Positions 23,146-34,852 of a stretch of 64,000 nucleotides of DNA are shown here, in pieces. The stretch's first letter is position 1; each line of letters opens with the position of its first letter. Below the pieces are notes generated by a model. That model ran no database searches. It was not told the DNA's origin and worked only from the letters and a program-made list of their open reading frames with translations. Both the position numbers and the translations under genes were made by a program. The stretch is from Flaccisagitta enflata (taxonomy: Eukaryota; Chaetognatha; Sagittoidea; Aphragmophora), in NCBI GenBank assembly GCA_965153355.1, contig OZ231126.1, positions 35,092,001 through 35,156,000 on the forward strand, read 5' to 3'.

Positions 23146-23500
23146 TCTTAGACCTATCCCTAGCTCCATCAGACCTATCCCTAGCTCTATCAGACCTATC
23201 CCTAGCCCTATCAGACCTATCCCTAGCCCTATCAGACCTATCCTGAGCGCTATCAGACCTATCTGACCTATCACCAGCTCTGTCAGACCTCTCTCTAGCT
23301 CTATAAGACCTATCCTGAGCTCTGTAAGACTTATCCCTAGCTCTATCAGACCTATCCTGAGCTCTACCAGACCTATGCCGAGCTCTATCAGACCTATTCC
23401 GAGCTCTATCAGACCTATCCCCAGCTCTATTAGACCTATCCGACCTATCACCAGCTCTATCAGACCTATTCCCAGCTCTATCAGACCTAACCGTAGCTGG
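23146..23500. repeat. ~21-bp minisatellite (AGCTCTATCAGACCTATCC)
   Basis: About 16 imperfect units (CTAGCTCTATCAGACCTATCC) are present. The long frames on both strands (RPIPSSI- and ELGIGLI-type repeats) simply translate the 21-bp unit. Confidence 0.9.
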
Positions 23501-23569
23501 TTACTGCAGTGGATGAAAGAACGAGTATCATCAATGATAAACGAAATGAGCTTTGAATTGATTTTAAAC

Positions 23570-23810
23570 ATTTTTAACAATTTTTCACTCAAGCGTGAAG
23601 GACGGACAGACGGACGGACGGACAGAGCCTCTTATAGAAGTGCTATGGTGCACTGAAAAATCATCATATCATATTTCTGAATCATTTCTAGTGATTTTTA
23701 CTTCTTTTAGAGATTTTCAACTTGAGCGTGACTGACCAACCGACTGACCAACCAACCAACCAACAATCAGAGCTAGTTATAGAGGTGTTATGGCGCACCT
23801 GAAAATACAA
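23570..23810 (+). repeat. Tandem tetranucleotide-bearing repeat (GCGTGA...GGTGCACCGAAAA)
   Basis: Two direct units are each made of TCAAGCGTGA or TTGAGCGTGA, a GACGGACGGAC or GACCAACCAACC block, AGAGC(C/T)..TTATAGA(A/G)GTG, and TATGG(T/C)GCAC. Further copies lie at 43557-43715 (other strand) and 44630-44705. The plan resembles the HINEs, but the ends differ. Confidence 0.65.
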
Positions 23811-24029
23811 TTTGTCCGATTTACAGAAATGTCTATCTCTAGAACCCTTTGAGCTACAGTCACTTGGGGTTTTGACTAGGATGAAGGCGTCACGTTTTGC
23901 AGACAGATAATTTGTAAAATCTGCAAATGCGTTTTTCATTTGCAGAAGGTTTTTCTAAATATCTGCCATAAGGTTTTTATAAGTTTTATATAGTTTTATG
24001 AATTCTCTTTCTAGTTTGAGTTTTCCAAT

Positions 24030-24306
24030 TATATTTCTATGGGTTAAGGATTTAAAGATTGAAACTGGATTTTAATTAATAAATAACAATCAAATTTTGA
24101 ATATGCACCATATTCATAAAGAACTTTTAATCTTTGTTGGTGTTTTTTTTAGCATGTCTTTCTCTATCAGTTTTTTTTTTCTCTTTTACTCTTTTTTATT
24201 TCTTTCTCTCTTCATTCTTTGTTTTTTTCTCATTGTTTTTTCCTTTTCTTTCAGTTTTTTTTCTTTTTGTTTGTTTTTTTTTCTCTCACACACACACTCT
24301 CTCTCT

Positions 24307-24396
<90 letters not shown>

Positions 24397-24683
24397 AATG
24401 CCTTAACCAGTCACTCTCACTTAAAAATTTTGTTTATACTCACTTTTACCATCTATTCTTCTTCCTTTTCTTATCTTTCACTTATTTTCTTTTTTTTCAT
24501 CTACCCTGTTATGAAGATTTATGATTTTATTCAATTCTTAATATGCATTTGATTATATCTTTTTTTTTATAATATTCAAAAAAACTCTTTCTCAAAACTC
24601 ATTTTGATGCTAAACACGTATTTGAGTTTCAGTAGCTAGATCTGCAATTAGGTACCGGAAGCAGGTGCAGAAAGGTAAACTCT
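24030..24683 (+). repeat. ~650-bp duplicated segment, copy 1 (unoccupied site)
   Basis: It matches 33789-34541 in inverted orientation from TATATTTCTATGGGTTA to GCAGGTGCAGAAAGGTAAAC. This copy holds a 95-bp (CT)n run at 24297-24391 that is only a few units long in the other copy. It lacks the HINE insertion found there. Confidence 0.8.
24297..24391. repeat. (CT)n microsatellite
   Basis: CACACACACTCTCTCTCTTTAT leader, then about 40 CT units. Confidence 0.95.
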
Positions 24684-25708
24684 AAGCTACACACATGATT
24701 TTTTGCGGGAAATCGGGTTTTTACAAAGAGGGATCATGAAAAAAAAATTGGTATTCTGAAGATGAGTCCTACCAGCCCAACCAACCCAACCAACCTACCA
24801 GATAAAAAAATGACAAAGTCGCATCACTTTTGAATGAGCTCTCCGATTTGGCTGAAAGTTTGCATGGAAGTTCTTAAAGAGTATATACATAACTGGTATT
24901 AAGAAGAGCTTGGCGGTAAAAATTTTTACTCCACTGCTCAACCAACCAAAAATGGTGCTTGTAGAGATTTTCTGAGAATTCATGAAACTTCGATTTTTTT
25001 TTAGAGAAACATCCTCAAATTATTGCATTCCAACATAATTTAGATAAAAATTCTTAAACTGATTCAATTACTACAACAAGCTTATTTTTGTAGAGATTTG
25101 TGTTCAAAATATGTCTAATTAAGCTTAATTTGCATGAAAAATGAACACAGTTGATAAAATTCTTCTAAAGATTCATAATCACTACCTTATCAGATATACA
25201 ATGATGTATAGTTTTACTGAATTTGAATCCTAAAAAAAATGGCTAATTCTTACCCTGCCCACTTGCCGTTTCTTGACATTTGCCCTTTATAAATACTCGT
25301 TTTACTGTGGCATGCACAGGACGAAAAGCATTTGAATTCTAGGCAAACCTCTGATTGAAGAACTTCTTGAATGTCATAATTTTTTTTTCCACATTTTTCG
25401 TCTATTGACTTAATCTCTCCACCAAGTGCATGTCGGCGAAATTGCATGTAATCATAGGCTTCCGAGGATTTTGCCACTACGTTCACGGGGGAAAAAATCC
25501 ACAAAATCATTGGATTGGTGGGGGGGGGGGGGTTGTTGACAAGATATCATTTGAGGCAGGGCATTGCAGCATTCAATGCTTAAAATATATACAACCATCT
25601 GAGTCCAATCAGGCTCCTAGCCCTCCTTTCAGCGGTGATGTAACAACATTAGCTTTTTTCACAAACAAATGCACATTCATTAAAAACAAGGAAGCACAAT
25701 TGCGATAA
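24684..25708. other. AT-rich DNA, no gene seen
   Basis: Contains CCAACCAACC runs near 24780 and 24940 and a G10 run near 25520. The frames are short and lack coding character. Confidence 0.4.
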
Positions 25709-25709
25709 T

Positions 25710-25757
<48 letters not shown>

Positions 25758-25788
25758 TCACTCACTCACTCACTCACTCACTCACTCA

Positions 25789-25839
<51 letters not shown>
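25709..25839. repeat. Compound (CA)n(CACT)n(CA)n microsatellite
   Basis: Two CA runs flank about ten ACTC tetranucleotide units (25753-25792). Confidence 0.95.
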
Positions 25840-25840
<1 letters not shown>

Positions 25841-26750
25841 ATCTTAAATGAGCGTTTCACACATTTCAAATCAAGCGTGATGGACCAACGCAACGGACCA
25901 AAGGATGGACCAATGGACAGACAGACAGACCAAAACCTCTTTTACTTTCTCCTAGAATTTGTGCAAGAAACTTAAAACACCAATGGATTTAGTGAGCACC
26001 TTTGGAGTGATGAAGAATGCATAGATCCATAGAAGATAAGTCCATTCCCTTAAATTCCTTATCGTAGTTCTTGCATGTTCTCACATCCATATCCTTGAGA
26101 TTTACAGCCTTTGTTGAGTAGGAACCCATTGGATTTATATGGCCATCCATTGAAATCCTTATGAAATGAAAATTAGCAAGAGGCAGTTGTTACTTACATT
26201 TAAGTAATGTTTAACGATACCTAAGCTTTGAAAATTCATGAAGGTCCTGCAAGGTGAATGGTACAAACCCAACTGTCCCAACGGCAGTTGAGGTTCAGCA
26301 GTACCCTGCTTCCTACACGCAGCTGACAATAGAAACCTTTTTTAAGAGGCTTTCTCCGTCCGTCCAGCAATCCTTCAGTCCATCCATCCGTCTGTCCATT
26401 GGTCCATGCTCCATCTGTCCATCCGTCCATGAGCTTGGCTGCATGAGTCCGAAAAGTTTATGACCGTCCCCCTCCGTCTGTACTGACATTGTTTATGGTT
26501 GATTTGTTCAACAAATAATGAAATGATTCCTACAATTTTCTGAAAACTTTTGTTGCTCAACCGCCTTCAGGTGATCAACGCTTTGGGTGCCAACACAGCA
26601 TAAATCATGGTGGCAATAAACAACACAATCAGTTATCATCATTATAAACACAGAAGAAAACAAGCCCAACAGGGCAACAGTCGCTTGCTCTGTTTTACAC
26701 ATAAACACAACTACATAATCCTTTCTTTCTTCCTTCCCTCCTTCCTCCCT
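25840..26750. other. Intergenic DNA with degenerate tetranucleotides
   Basis: An AAGCGTGATGGACC... piece at 25870-25945 and a CCGTCCGTCC/CCATCCATCC piece at 26355-26440 are remnants of tetranucleotide-bearing elements. No gene was seen. Confidence 0.4.
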
Positions 26751-26755
26751 TTATG

Positions 26756-26850
26756 GGCAGCCGCTCTAAAGGGCCGATGTCCTGTAGGACACAGGGGTGA
26801 ATTTCCATACGTATGTCTATCCATCCATCTGTCCGTCCGTCCCCCCTGGC
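26756..26850 (+). mobile_element. End fragment of the palindromic GGCCTGA-minisatellite family
   Basis: GGGCAGCCGCTCTAAAGGGCCGATGTCCTGTAGGACACAGGGGTGAATTTCC, then TCCATCCATCTGTCCGTCC. It matches the left ends at 32266, 34853 and 47935, but no minisatellite core or right end follows. Confidence 0.6.
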
Positions 26851-27075
26851 TTCTCAAGCCTGAAATTCTGATTGAACAACATGGGAAATTGATAAAATGC
26901 TAACTTCCCATTGAATAACATGGGAATTTAAAAGAGTGTAGAAAAATGAATATTGCCCATTGAAAAATATGGAGAATTGATGAAAAATGAGAAAAATGTG
27001 AAATTCTCATTGGATAATATGGCAAAATGACAAGGAATTGAGAAAAGGCACAACTCCCATTGAATATTATGGAGG

Positions 27076-27330
27076 CACAGTGGGACCTAATTGGATATGG
27101 GTTCAAAAAAGTAATGACTTGTTCAAGTAAGTCCATTTTCTAGGGAAAAATTAATATTGATTCTCAAAAAAAAATTTTCATTGGAGATTTTTGCAAAAAT
27201 CACTAAAATGTGGCCATTTTCTTTTATATTTTTACATAGATCTCAATGATCTATCAATTTTGAAATTCTGATTTAAGATTCATATTCCTGGTAAAATTTT
27301 CAATCATTTGATAGGTCACACTGTAGATAG
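27076..27330 (+). mobile_element. Single arm of the CACGGTGGGCCTTAAT foldback family
   Basis: CACAGTGGGACCTAATTGGATATGGGTTCAAAAAA and the next ~230 bp (ATTTTTGCAAAAATCACTAAAATGTG, GATCTCAATGATCTATCAA, CATTTGATAGGTCACACTGTA) match one arm of the elements at 29673 and 58120. The inverted second arm was not found. Confidence 0.65.
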
Positions 27331-27776
27331 TGTCAAAAAATTAGATGGACTAAGCTGCAAAATTTTTTATACTAAATCATTGTTAAAAATTTTGAATTTT
27401 TCATTTTTTTCAAAAACCGCCCCAAGGATGATCTAAATTTGGCTAGAAAACATTTCCTTACAATAATTAGAGCATAAAAAACATGGTGGGGGAATGGTCA
27501 TTCAACTTGACCTTTTTTCCACTCTGTGGGCACTAGTGGGCACGAGTGTCGCTGACCATATACTGCCTTTTGGCTTCTATTCTTTTCAGATGCGTCCTCG
27601 CATCTCCATTAGAGGGTGTGTCCCTTGGAGGAACAGTGAGGCGAAAATTTCTTAATGCAATATATCAGGGTGCAATCACTCGATCGAGATACGACACTTC
27701 CCCATAAGACATGCTGCACAATTGTATCGAATTTTCTATTCATGCACTATTGAATTAATTTTTTTTAGTTCATAAT
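27331..27776. other. AT-rich DNA, no gene seen
   Basis: Contains GTCGCTGACCATATACTGCC near 27550, the tail of the short hairpin repeat family. Nothing else was seen. Confidence 0.35.
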
Positions 27777-28415
27777 GAATAAGTCACAGTGCAAACGAGT
27801 ACGCAATTTGACGAGTCAAAACGATTTAGATGATATCTTTTATCTTATCTATTCAAAGAATTTTTATGTAGATAAAGGATTTGTGGTTGGTAATCATCAA
27901 TTTGTGGTTGGTAATCATCAATTTTTTGCATAGAAAAACGTTTTTCTGTACCATATGCTTAGGAAATGTGAGGAAAAAGCATGCGAAATTGATGGATTTT
28001 TAAACAAAAATAGATTCTTGTGCATTGACATGTCTAGCGTAAAAAACCAAATCTGTCTCTGAATTCAAAATTTTGCATTTTGAAAAACATAGCATCAGTC
28101 TAAACACTTTTAAGAAACAGGCCATGTGTTTAGAAATGCAAAATTTTGCATTCAGAGACGGATTCGGTTTTTTACGTGGCAACATCTTAAGTTTTCCGTG
28201 CAATTTTTTTCCAAGAATTCTGTTGTTTCACTGAGTATCCTGCGACTTTACCAATGCGGATCAATACCATTGGTCAGTTAACTGGTTTTTAGTTAATTTA
28301 GGGAGTATAAAGCATGCATAACACTTTAGTTTTTGCCACATTTCCCCTGCATAGCAGCATATTCTATCACAGTACAGAACAATTTGTCAAATTTGGCGCT
28401 GTACTGCACCACGAC
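27777..28415 (+). repeat. Dispersed ~630-bp repeat, copy 2
   Basis: Homologous along its length to 12430-13055. The core (about 28025-28190) is again an inverted repeat with AAATTTTGCATTTTGAAAAACAT-type arms. Confidence 0.7.
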
Positions 28416-29098
28416 ATAATCTCTCAAATGCAACAAATGGTTATTGTCAGCAAGTAAGGGGTATGAACAGCAAACACAAATTTATTGTCAGTGGAATGAT
28501 CGTAATCATCTACTGAAACATAATTCAGAGCAAAAATTGGGCAGACATGTGTAACATAAAATGTGATAAGTTTATCTTGCAAACAACAAATCTGTGGAAT
28601 GGGTCAAAAATTGGCATTTTTTAAATCATGCGACTTTAGATAAACTAACTTACAAGAGTTGCACGTTCTTTGTTTTTGTAATCTTTGATTCCCTATGCAA
28701 ATTTGTTTTTTTTTCAGTTTACACAAGTCAGGTTACAAAATAGAAAAATTCTGATCTCAATATCTCTTATTTTCAAAAGAATATGGATAAAGACTGGCAG
28801 ATTTCACCGATGGCTAAATCAAGGGATATATTTCTGTTTTCTTATCAGTTTTCAATGGATGACTCTAAATTGATATTTATGAATTAATGTCTAGCAACAG
28901 CTAAAATATTCAAAATTATGAAAAAATTAAAACAAAATGAAAGTTGTAGGGGCAATTGAGCTTGCCAATATGCAAAATATGTCTTAACCTAAGGTGTTGA
29001 ATGGCCTTATCAAAAATTTAAGAAAAAAGTCAGCAATCAAGTAGAATTTCTAACTTATGCATGAATAAGAAATTCCGCCCTAAATTATTTCATGTCAT
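28416..29098. other. AT-rich DNA, no gene seen
   Basis: No supported exon or repeat. Confidence 0.35.
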
Positions 29099-29174
29099 AA
29101 GAAAATGAAAACCATGTTACTCTGGAATATGTGGAATAAGTGGAAGACTGATTTTGACTTCTTTCCCGACAATT
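29099..29174 (-). mobile_element. Helitron 5'-end fragment
   Basis: The reverse complement starts TCGGGAAAGAAGTCAAAATC and continues with words of the Helitron 5' end at 59448. Only ~75 bp remain. Confidence 0.55.
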
Positions 29175-29672
29175 CTTCTTATTCTTATTTCATTTTTATA
29201 CAAATATCTTTATTCCCTATATGTATCTTTTTATTTCCTTTACATGGAAGAATAAAATTGCACTCACACAAGGTTCTCTCCTATGTCATCTGCACTCATT
29301 TGTAATCTTCTTTCATCTTGCAAGGAATCGGATGTCACATGTAACAATATGTGAGCCGTAGCCACAATCGCGATGGGAAGGAGAGTGGTGATGACCAAAA
29401 TGTGCCAATCTCGGAAACTAAGTTAGAATGATTTAGAATGATGAGTTAAAATGCTTTATTCTTAAATGTGAAACTGTAAACCATCATTCAGATCGAGAGA
29501 AAGACTAGGTCAGAATGATGCACCGAAAGTATTTCTGGAAAAATATATCCAAGAGACAAGATTTTTTAACATGCTGCTGTATTTTCATTGATTGATGTTT
29601 ATCAAACCCACTCGACCAACCACATTCAACCACATTCAACCAACTATATTCAAACAACCTCACTTGACCAAC
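29175..29672. other. Intergenic DNA, no gene seen
   Basis: AT-rich, ending in degenerate CCAACCACATTCAACCA repeats (29610-29672). Confidence 0.35.
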
Positions 29673-31435
29673 CATAGTGGGCCTTACCTGGATATGGGTT
29701 CAAAAAAATCCTCAGCAGTAATTTTATAAATAGGTACATTTTATAGTAAAGATTTAATATTGACCCTTCAAAAAAATTTTCGCTTGGAAATTCTTCCAAA
29801 AATCATTAAAATGTGTCCGTTTTCTTATATATTTATATAAAGATCTCAATGATCTATCAATCACAATTTTGAAATTCTGATTCATGATTCATATTCCTGG
29901 TAAACTTTTCCATCATTTGATAGGCCACACTGTATACTTTCATGGAAAAATAGAATTTTCATATGTTAGGCCACCGTTGACTTTTGTATAAGTGGCATAG
30001 AATATGAAAATTGTCTTTTCACATAAAAGTAAATAGTGAGACCTATCAAATAATTGGAACTTTTATCAGGAAATTGAATCTTAAATCAAAATTTCAAAAT
30101 TGATAGATCATTGAGATCTATACATACAAATATAAGACATCATGAACCATATCTTGACACTCTTGTTCCATCACTTTTTTGCACCATTTTTGTCAATAGA
30201 ATTATCCATTTATGACCAAAAATCTGTTTTGACATGTGCCATGTGAGCCCTCCATACTATTTTAAAGAATCAGTCTTCAAATTGCATGCTTTGTACAATA
30301 AAATGGTCTTAAAATTGCAAAATTTTCAAGCAAAATCTCAGAAAAGATTAAGAATTGTTTTAAAGAGGTATCTTCACTGCATTATTACCAACACAGTTTG
30401 TATGATATGGTCAAATTTTTTTTGAGGGGCTGTTCATATCTATGTGACACTAATATAAAACTTTTATGCCACATCATTTTTGGCATTTTGGATGTCTTTT
30501 TCAGGTTCCTTTTTTAAAATGTCAGCTGACAATTGAATTTCAAAAAAAGGATATTTGATTTTGAAAAATTCATTTGGGGTACTTCCGCAAGGAACAAAGT
30601 CATGGAATTTCAATGGTAATCAAAGTAAGCACTGAACCTTAAGAATTCCAAATTTCATAACAATTGGCTTATTTAAAGTATCAATTTTGTGAGTTTTTCT
30701 ATTCCAAATTTTGAAATTTGAAATTTAGGAAAAAAACATTTCTCATCCTCTAAATATCAAATCTTGATCATAGATGAATATTTTGCATTTTTAAAAACAT
30801 CAGACCCAAGATAATAGAATTTACTAGTGTCTGAAATTTTGGTTTTTCCAATTTTTCAATTTTCTATGCAAATTTGTAATTTAGGGTGCACCCATGTCAG
30901 ATTTAACAGAAATGTGAAAAAAAAGGATATTTTTTGCTTAGAATTTTTAATGGGGCACTTCCTGTTAAAGAAAACTCATGAAACTTTCATGGTAGTTAAA
31001 TGAAGCACCAAACCACCTGCATGTCAATCTTTACCTTTTTTTTCACATTTCTGTTAAATCTGACATGGGTGCACCCTAAATTACACCTGCATGATCAGAA
31101 AATTTTTAGTGTCTTAGTCAATTGAAAAATCAACTTTTCTTTTTTGGAGATTTTGCATGAATTTTTTCTGTTAACTGCCCAAAGTGACGTGCACTTTCCG
31201 GTGAATTGTTTGTTTTTGGTAAAAAAATGATTATTTTTTTGCTCCTGAAGCGTCACAATAATTTTCAATATATCATGAGAAAATAGACAGATTTTAGTGA
31301 TTTTTGCAAAAATCTCCAAGGACAATTTTTTTTTCAAGGATCAATATCAATTCTTCACTAGAAAATGTACTTTTTTGTACAAGTCACTACAGCTGAGGAT
31401 TTTTTTGAACCCATATCCAATTAAGGCCAACTGTG
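29673..31435. mobile_element. Foldback element with interrupted arms
   Basis: The left end CATAGTGGGCCTTACCTGGATATGGGTTC and the right end GAACCCATATCCAATTAAGGCCAACTGTG are inverted. The arms share TTGATAG(G)CCACACTG and GATCTATCAATTTTG-type words. A ~1.1-kb block (about 30135-31280) separates parts of the right arm. Inside that block a ~50-bp perfect-looking stem (TAATTTAGGGTGCACCCATG ... inverted at 31035-31084) suggests another insertion. Confidence 0.65.
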
Positions 31436-32265
31436 CGACCACACTTGACTGAGAACACTTGCCTGACTCAACTTAACTGACCACACCCAACCAACCACTC
31501 TCCACCGGCCACTCTCGACCAAAAAAATGTGAGGTTAAACCCCCATTCAAACCCAAACCAACCCTGAGCAACCCCGGGGTTACTTGGGGTTGCTCTGGTT
31601 TGGCTTGGGGTTGGCTCAGAATTATCTCTAGTAAATAGTTGAAGGATTTCTGTCAACCCCGAGCAAACCCTGAGAAAACCCTGAACAACCCCGAGCAACC
31701 CCAAGCAAACCCCTAGCCTGGGTTGCTCAGGGTTCAATCCCGAGTAACCTGGGGTTTAATCTCACCCCAAATTACGGGGTGCAACCACACTTCACTAATC
31801 ACACTTGACCAAATCCACACTCAAATGATCACACTCAACCGATCACAAATGAATCTCCATACCATGTATCAACCAAATTGGCTGAAAAATACCTAAGTTA
31901 TGAATCGCATATTTAGTTGAATCCCGCTCTAACGGATTTCAGAGGATAAACAAAATTATTAGTTATAAGCGGAATTTTTTTATAGCTTAGGAAATAGGAA
32001 GAGGACACGTTGAAGAGACCAAAAATTTGTACCTGTTGTAGGCGGAATTCCATCAAAAGTGGGTCGGTTGGAGCGGGGTTCAACTCTATATACTGAGTCC
32101 TTCCATTTAGAGTCTCCTTACAAAATCTAAACCAAATTGGTAAAAAATGCCGGAGTTATGTCCATTTTACACTTTTAGGCTGCTAAGCCGCTTAGGTGGT
32201 AGGCCGAATGGGCCTGTTAGCATGCTGAAATCTTCACAAATTACACACAAATGTTGTCTTTTAAT
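31436..32265. other. Intergenic DNA with CCCGAGCAACCC repeats
   Basis: A degenerate minisatellite of AACCCCGAGCAACCC-type units lies at 31555-31790; the predicted frame there is a repeat artefact. The rest is unremarkable. Confidence 0.5.
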
Positions 32266-32805
32266 TTTGGGCAGCGTCCCAAAGGAAACAAAGTCCTGTA
32301 GAACACAGGGGGACTTTTTTTGTTCATTTGTTCATTTGTTTGTTTGTTCGTTTGTTTGTCCCTCCTCCAAAGCAGCTAAGACCTCAAATCAGGCCTCTCA
32401 TCTCTTAAAAAGACCTCTCAGGCCTAAAATAAGGACTCCAGGGCCATAAAGCAGCCCTCCCAGGCTTCAAACACACCTCTCAGGCCTCAAATCAGCCCTC
32501 TCAGGCCTCAAATTAGGCCTTTCAGACCTCTTACACCTCAACTAAATGTTCACAGGCCTCAAAACAGACCTCACAGGCTTCAAATCAGCCCTACCAGACC
32601 TCAAATCAGGCTTTGAGTCTCAAATGAGCCCTCCCAGGCTTCAAATCAACACTCTAAGACCTCTGATAACCTTCTCAGGCCTCTAATCATTCTCTTTTGG
32701 CTTCAACTTGCCCTCTCAGCCTTCAGTTCATGGATGGATGGACGGGCGAACTTCCCCTATGTTCTACAGGACTTTGTTCCCTTAGGGGCAGCTGTGCTAC
32801 TTCTT
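32266..32805. mobile_element. Palindromic element with GGCCTCAAATC minisatellite core
   Basis: The left arm GGGCAGCGTCCCAAAGG, AAGTCCTGTAGAACACAGGG is inverted at the right (CCCCTATGTTCTACAGGAC, GGGGCAGCTG). Next to the arms are TTTGTTCGTTTG or GGATGGACGGGCG blocks, and between them about 15 units of CAGGCCTCAAATCAGCCCTCT. There is no transposase. Confidence 0.75.
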
Positions 32806-32963
32806 CTGCTCAATCCCAGTCTCATGGCCTAAATTCCTGTCTTGAGGCCCAAATCCCATTCTCAAAGGCCAAATTCCAGCATTGAGACCCAAATCCCTGC
32901 CTTGAGGTCCAAATCCCTGTCAAGAAGGAGAAGAAGAAAATTCTTCATATGTGTGAAAGCATA

Positions 32964-33050
32964 GGTCAGCGACCCCTTTGGGGCCGCTGCCCTGCATCCC
33001 CTACAACTTCAAGCACAACCTATGTAGGCAGGGCACAGGTACCGCTGACC
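32964..33050 (-). repeat. Short hairpin repeat (GGTCAGCG ends)
   Basis: GGTCAGCGACCCC ... TACCGCTGACC; inverted copy of 1084-1164. Confidence 0.65.
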
Positions 33051-33219
33051 ATCTGACGCTTTTGCAATTATTTTAAGGCTGATACAACACTCAGGGCCAT
33101 ATTTTTTTGCACTCTTTACACTTCACTGAGGCTATATCCTAGAATATTTTTAAAAATTTCATTATTTTCCATTAATTTTTGGATGCAGTGAAAGATGTTT
33201 TTTAAGGCCTTTTTGGGCA

Positions 33220-33660
33220 GCAGCCCCAAAGGACACAGGGGGGAATTTCAAGACTTCCGTCCATCCATCCATACATCCCCCCTTGTCAATCTGGGCCTCA
33301 AGTCTGCACTCTCAGGCCTGATTTTGGCCCTCTGAGCCCTCAAATTAGCCCTTTCAGACCTCACTTTAGCCCTTGAGAGCTCAAATCAGCTCTCCAGACC
33401 TCATATCCGCCCTCAAGACCTTAAATCAGCCCTCCAGACCTCAAATCCGCCCTCCAGGCCTAAAACCAGCTCTTCAGGCCTCAGTGTGTCCTCCAGGCCT
33501 CATGCCTGGCCCCAAACCTCAAATCTACTCTTTTGGAATAAATTCTGCTATCTGGACATCAAATCTGCCTTCATTGACCTCTATCAAATTTCTCAGACCT
33601 GATTTACCTCAGGACGTCTCAAAATTCACCCCTGTGTCCAACAGGACATTGGCCATTTGA
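33220..33660. mobile_element. Palindromic minisatellite element, diverged copy
   Basis: GGCAGCAGCCCCAAAGGACACAGGGGGGAATTTC at the left is answered by TTCACCCCTGTGTCCAACAGGAC at the right. About ten CCTCAAATC(A/C)GCCCT units lie between. A TCCATCCATCC block is present only on the left. Confidence 0.65.
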
Positions 33661-33788
33661 TCACTCAATGCCGGGCATTGGGTACTGCTGACCATGTGCA
33701 ATACTTGGATGACTAGTTTGTCGTTTTGAGCTCCTTGCACGCCCCCAATTGCATCCACTGGTTGTTTTTTGGCCAAACCCATGTCTAG

Positions 33789-34541
33789 AGTTTACCTTTC
33801 TGCTTCTGCTTCTGGTACCTAATTGCAGATCTAGCTACTGAAACTCAAAAACGTTTTTAGCATCAAAATGAGTTTTGAGAAAGAGCTTTTTTTTGAAAAT
33901 AATAAAAGAATATATTTTAGTAAAATTTGTATTTGGAATTAAATAAAATTATAAATCTTCATAACAGGGTGTATGAAAAACAAGGCCGGATACACGGCTA
34001 CCAAAGTCGCGTGCGGGTGGGCAGGGGCCATTTTTGAGGTCACCAGACCATTTGGGCAAGAGCAGTGAGGTCAAAGAAATAAAATCATAAAAAAAAGTAA
34101 AGTGTGACGGACCAACCAACAGACCGACAGACCAACCAACGGACAAAGCGGGTTGTAGAGTCGCGTGCACGCGACTAAAAAGAAAATAAGTGAAAGATAA
34201 GAAAAGGGAGAACAATAGTCATGGAGGGTATAAACAAAATTTTTAAGTGAAACTGACTGGCTAAGGCAGAAAGAGAGAGAGAAAAAAGAAAGAGAAAAAA
34301 AAATAAAGAGAAAGAAAAAAACAAAGAGAAAACGAAACAATGAGAAAAAAAAACAAAGAGAGAGAAAGAAACAAAAAAATAATAAAAGAAAAAAAAATTA
34401 ATGATAGAGAAAGACATGCTAAAAATCACTAACAAAGAATAAAAATCCTTTATGAATGTGGTGCTTATTCAAAGTTTGATCTTTAATTATTGAAAAATAT
34501 CCAGTTTCAATCTCTAAATCCATAACTCATAGAAATATAGG
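33789..34541 (-). repeat. Duplicated segment, copy 2, split by a HINE
   Basis: Inverted match to 24030-24683. Where copy 1 has an uninterrupted run of eight T between TTATTTTC and CATCTACCC, this copy contains the HINE at 33981-34176. Confidence 0.8.
33981..34176 (+). mobile_element. Short HINE, subfamily A, intact
   Basis: CAAGGCCGGATACACGGCTACC, subterminal AAGTCGCGTGCGGGTGGGCAGG, CCGACAGACCAACC block, AAAGCGGGTTGTAG and a perfect 18-bp palindrome at 34159-34176. It has five A on each side. The unoccupied allele-like sequence is at 24 kb. Confidence 0.9.
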
Positions 34542-34592
34542 TTATGCATGTTTTTGAGCAGCAGCCCCAAAGGTGTCTGCTTTCACTCATAT

Positions 34593-34824
34593 CACCTTGA
34601 TCTGGGGGCTGAGAAAAACCCGAGATGAATCTCAACAGCTTAAATTACATGAAAAGCATACTTCTAGTTGCCCCAGTGGGATGAAATTTTACATGAAGAA
34701 AGCCGATGGTTTTGCAGAGCTTCAGTTAAAATTTCATCTCACTGGGTTAACTAGAAGTATGCTTTTAAATTAAGCTATTGAAACACGCTAGATTCATCTC
34801 GGGTTTCTCCCCCAGATCAAGGTG
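34593..34824. mobile_element. 232-bp palindromic MITE
   Basis: The ~100-bp arms are inverted (CACCTTGATCTGGGGGCTGAG / CTCCCCCAGATCAAGGTG; CATACTTCTAGTT / AACTAGAAGTATG). CATAT flanks both ends (34588-34592 and 34825-34829), a possible 5-bp target duplication. Confidence 0.75.
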
Positions 34825-34852
34825 CATATGGCTTCCTTCTTGCTCTTGTTCT

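Noticed and set aside
23062-23592. 176-residue minus-strand frame with ELGIGLI repeats
   Set aside because: It follows exactly the 21-bp minisatellite period, and the opposite strand is equally open. No non-repeat domain is present.
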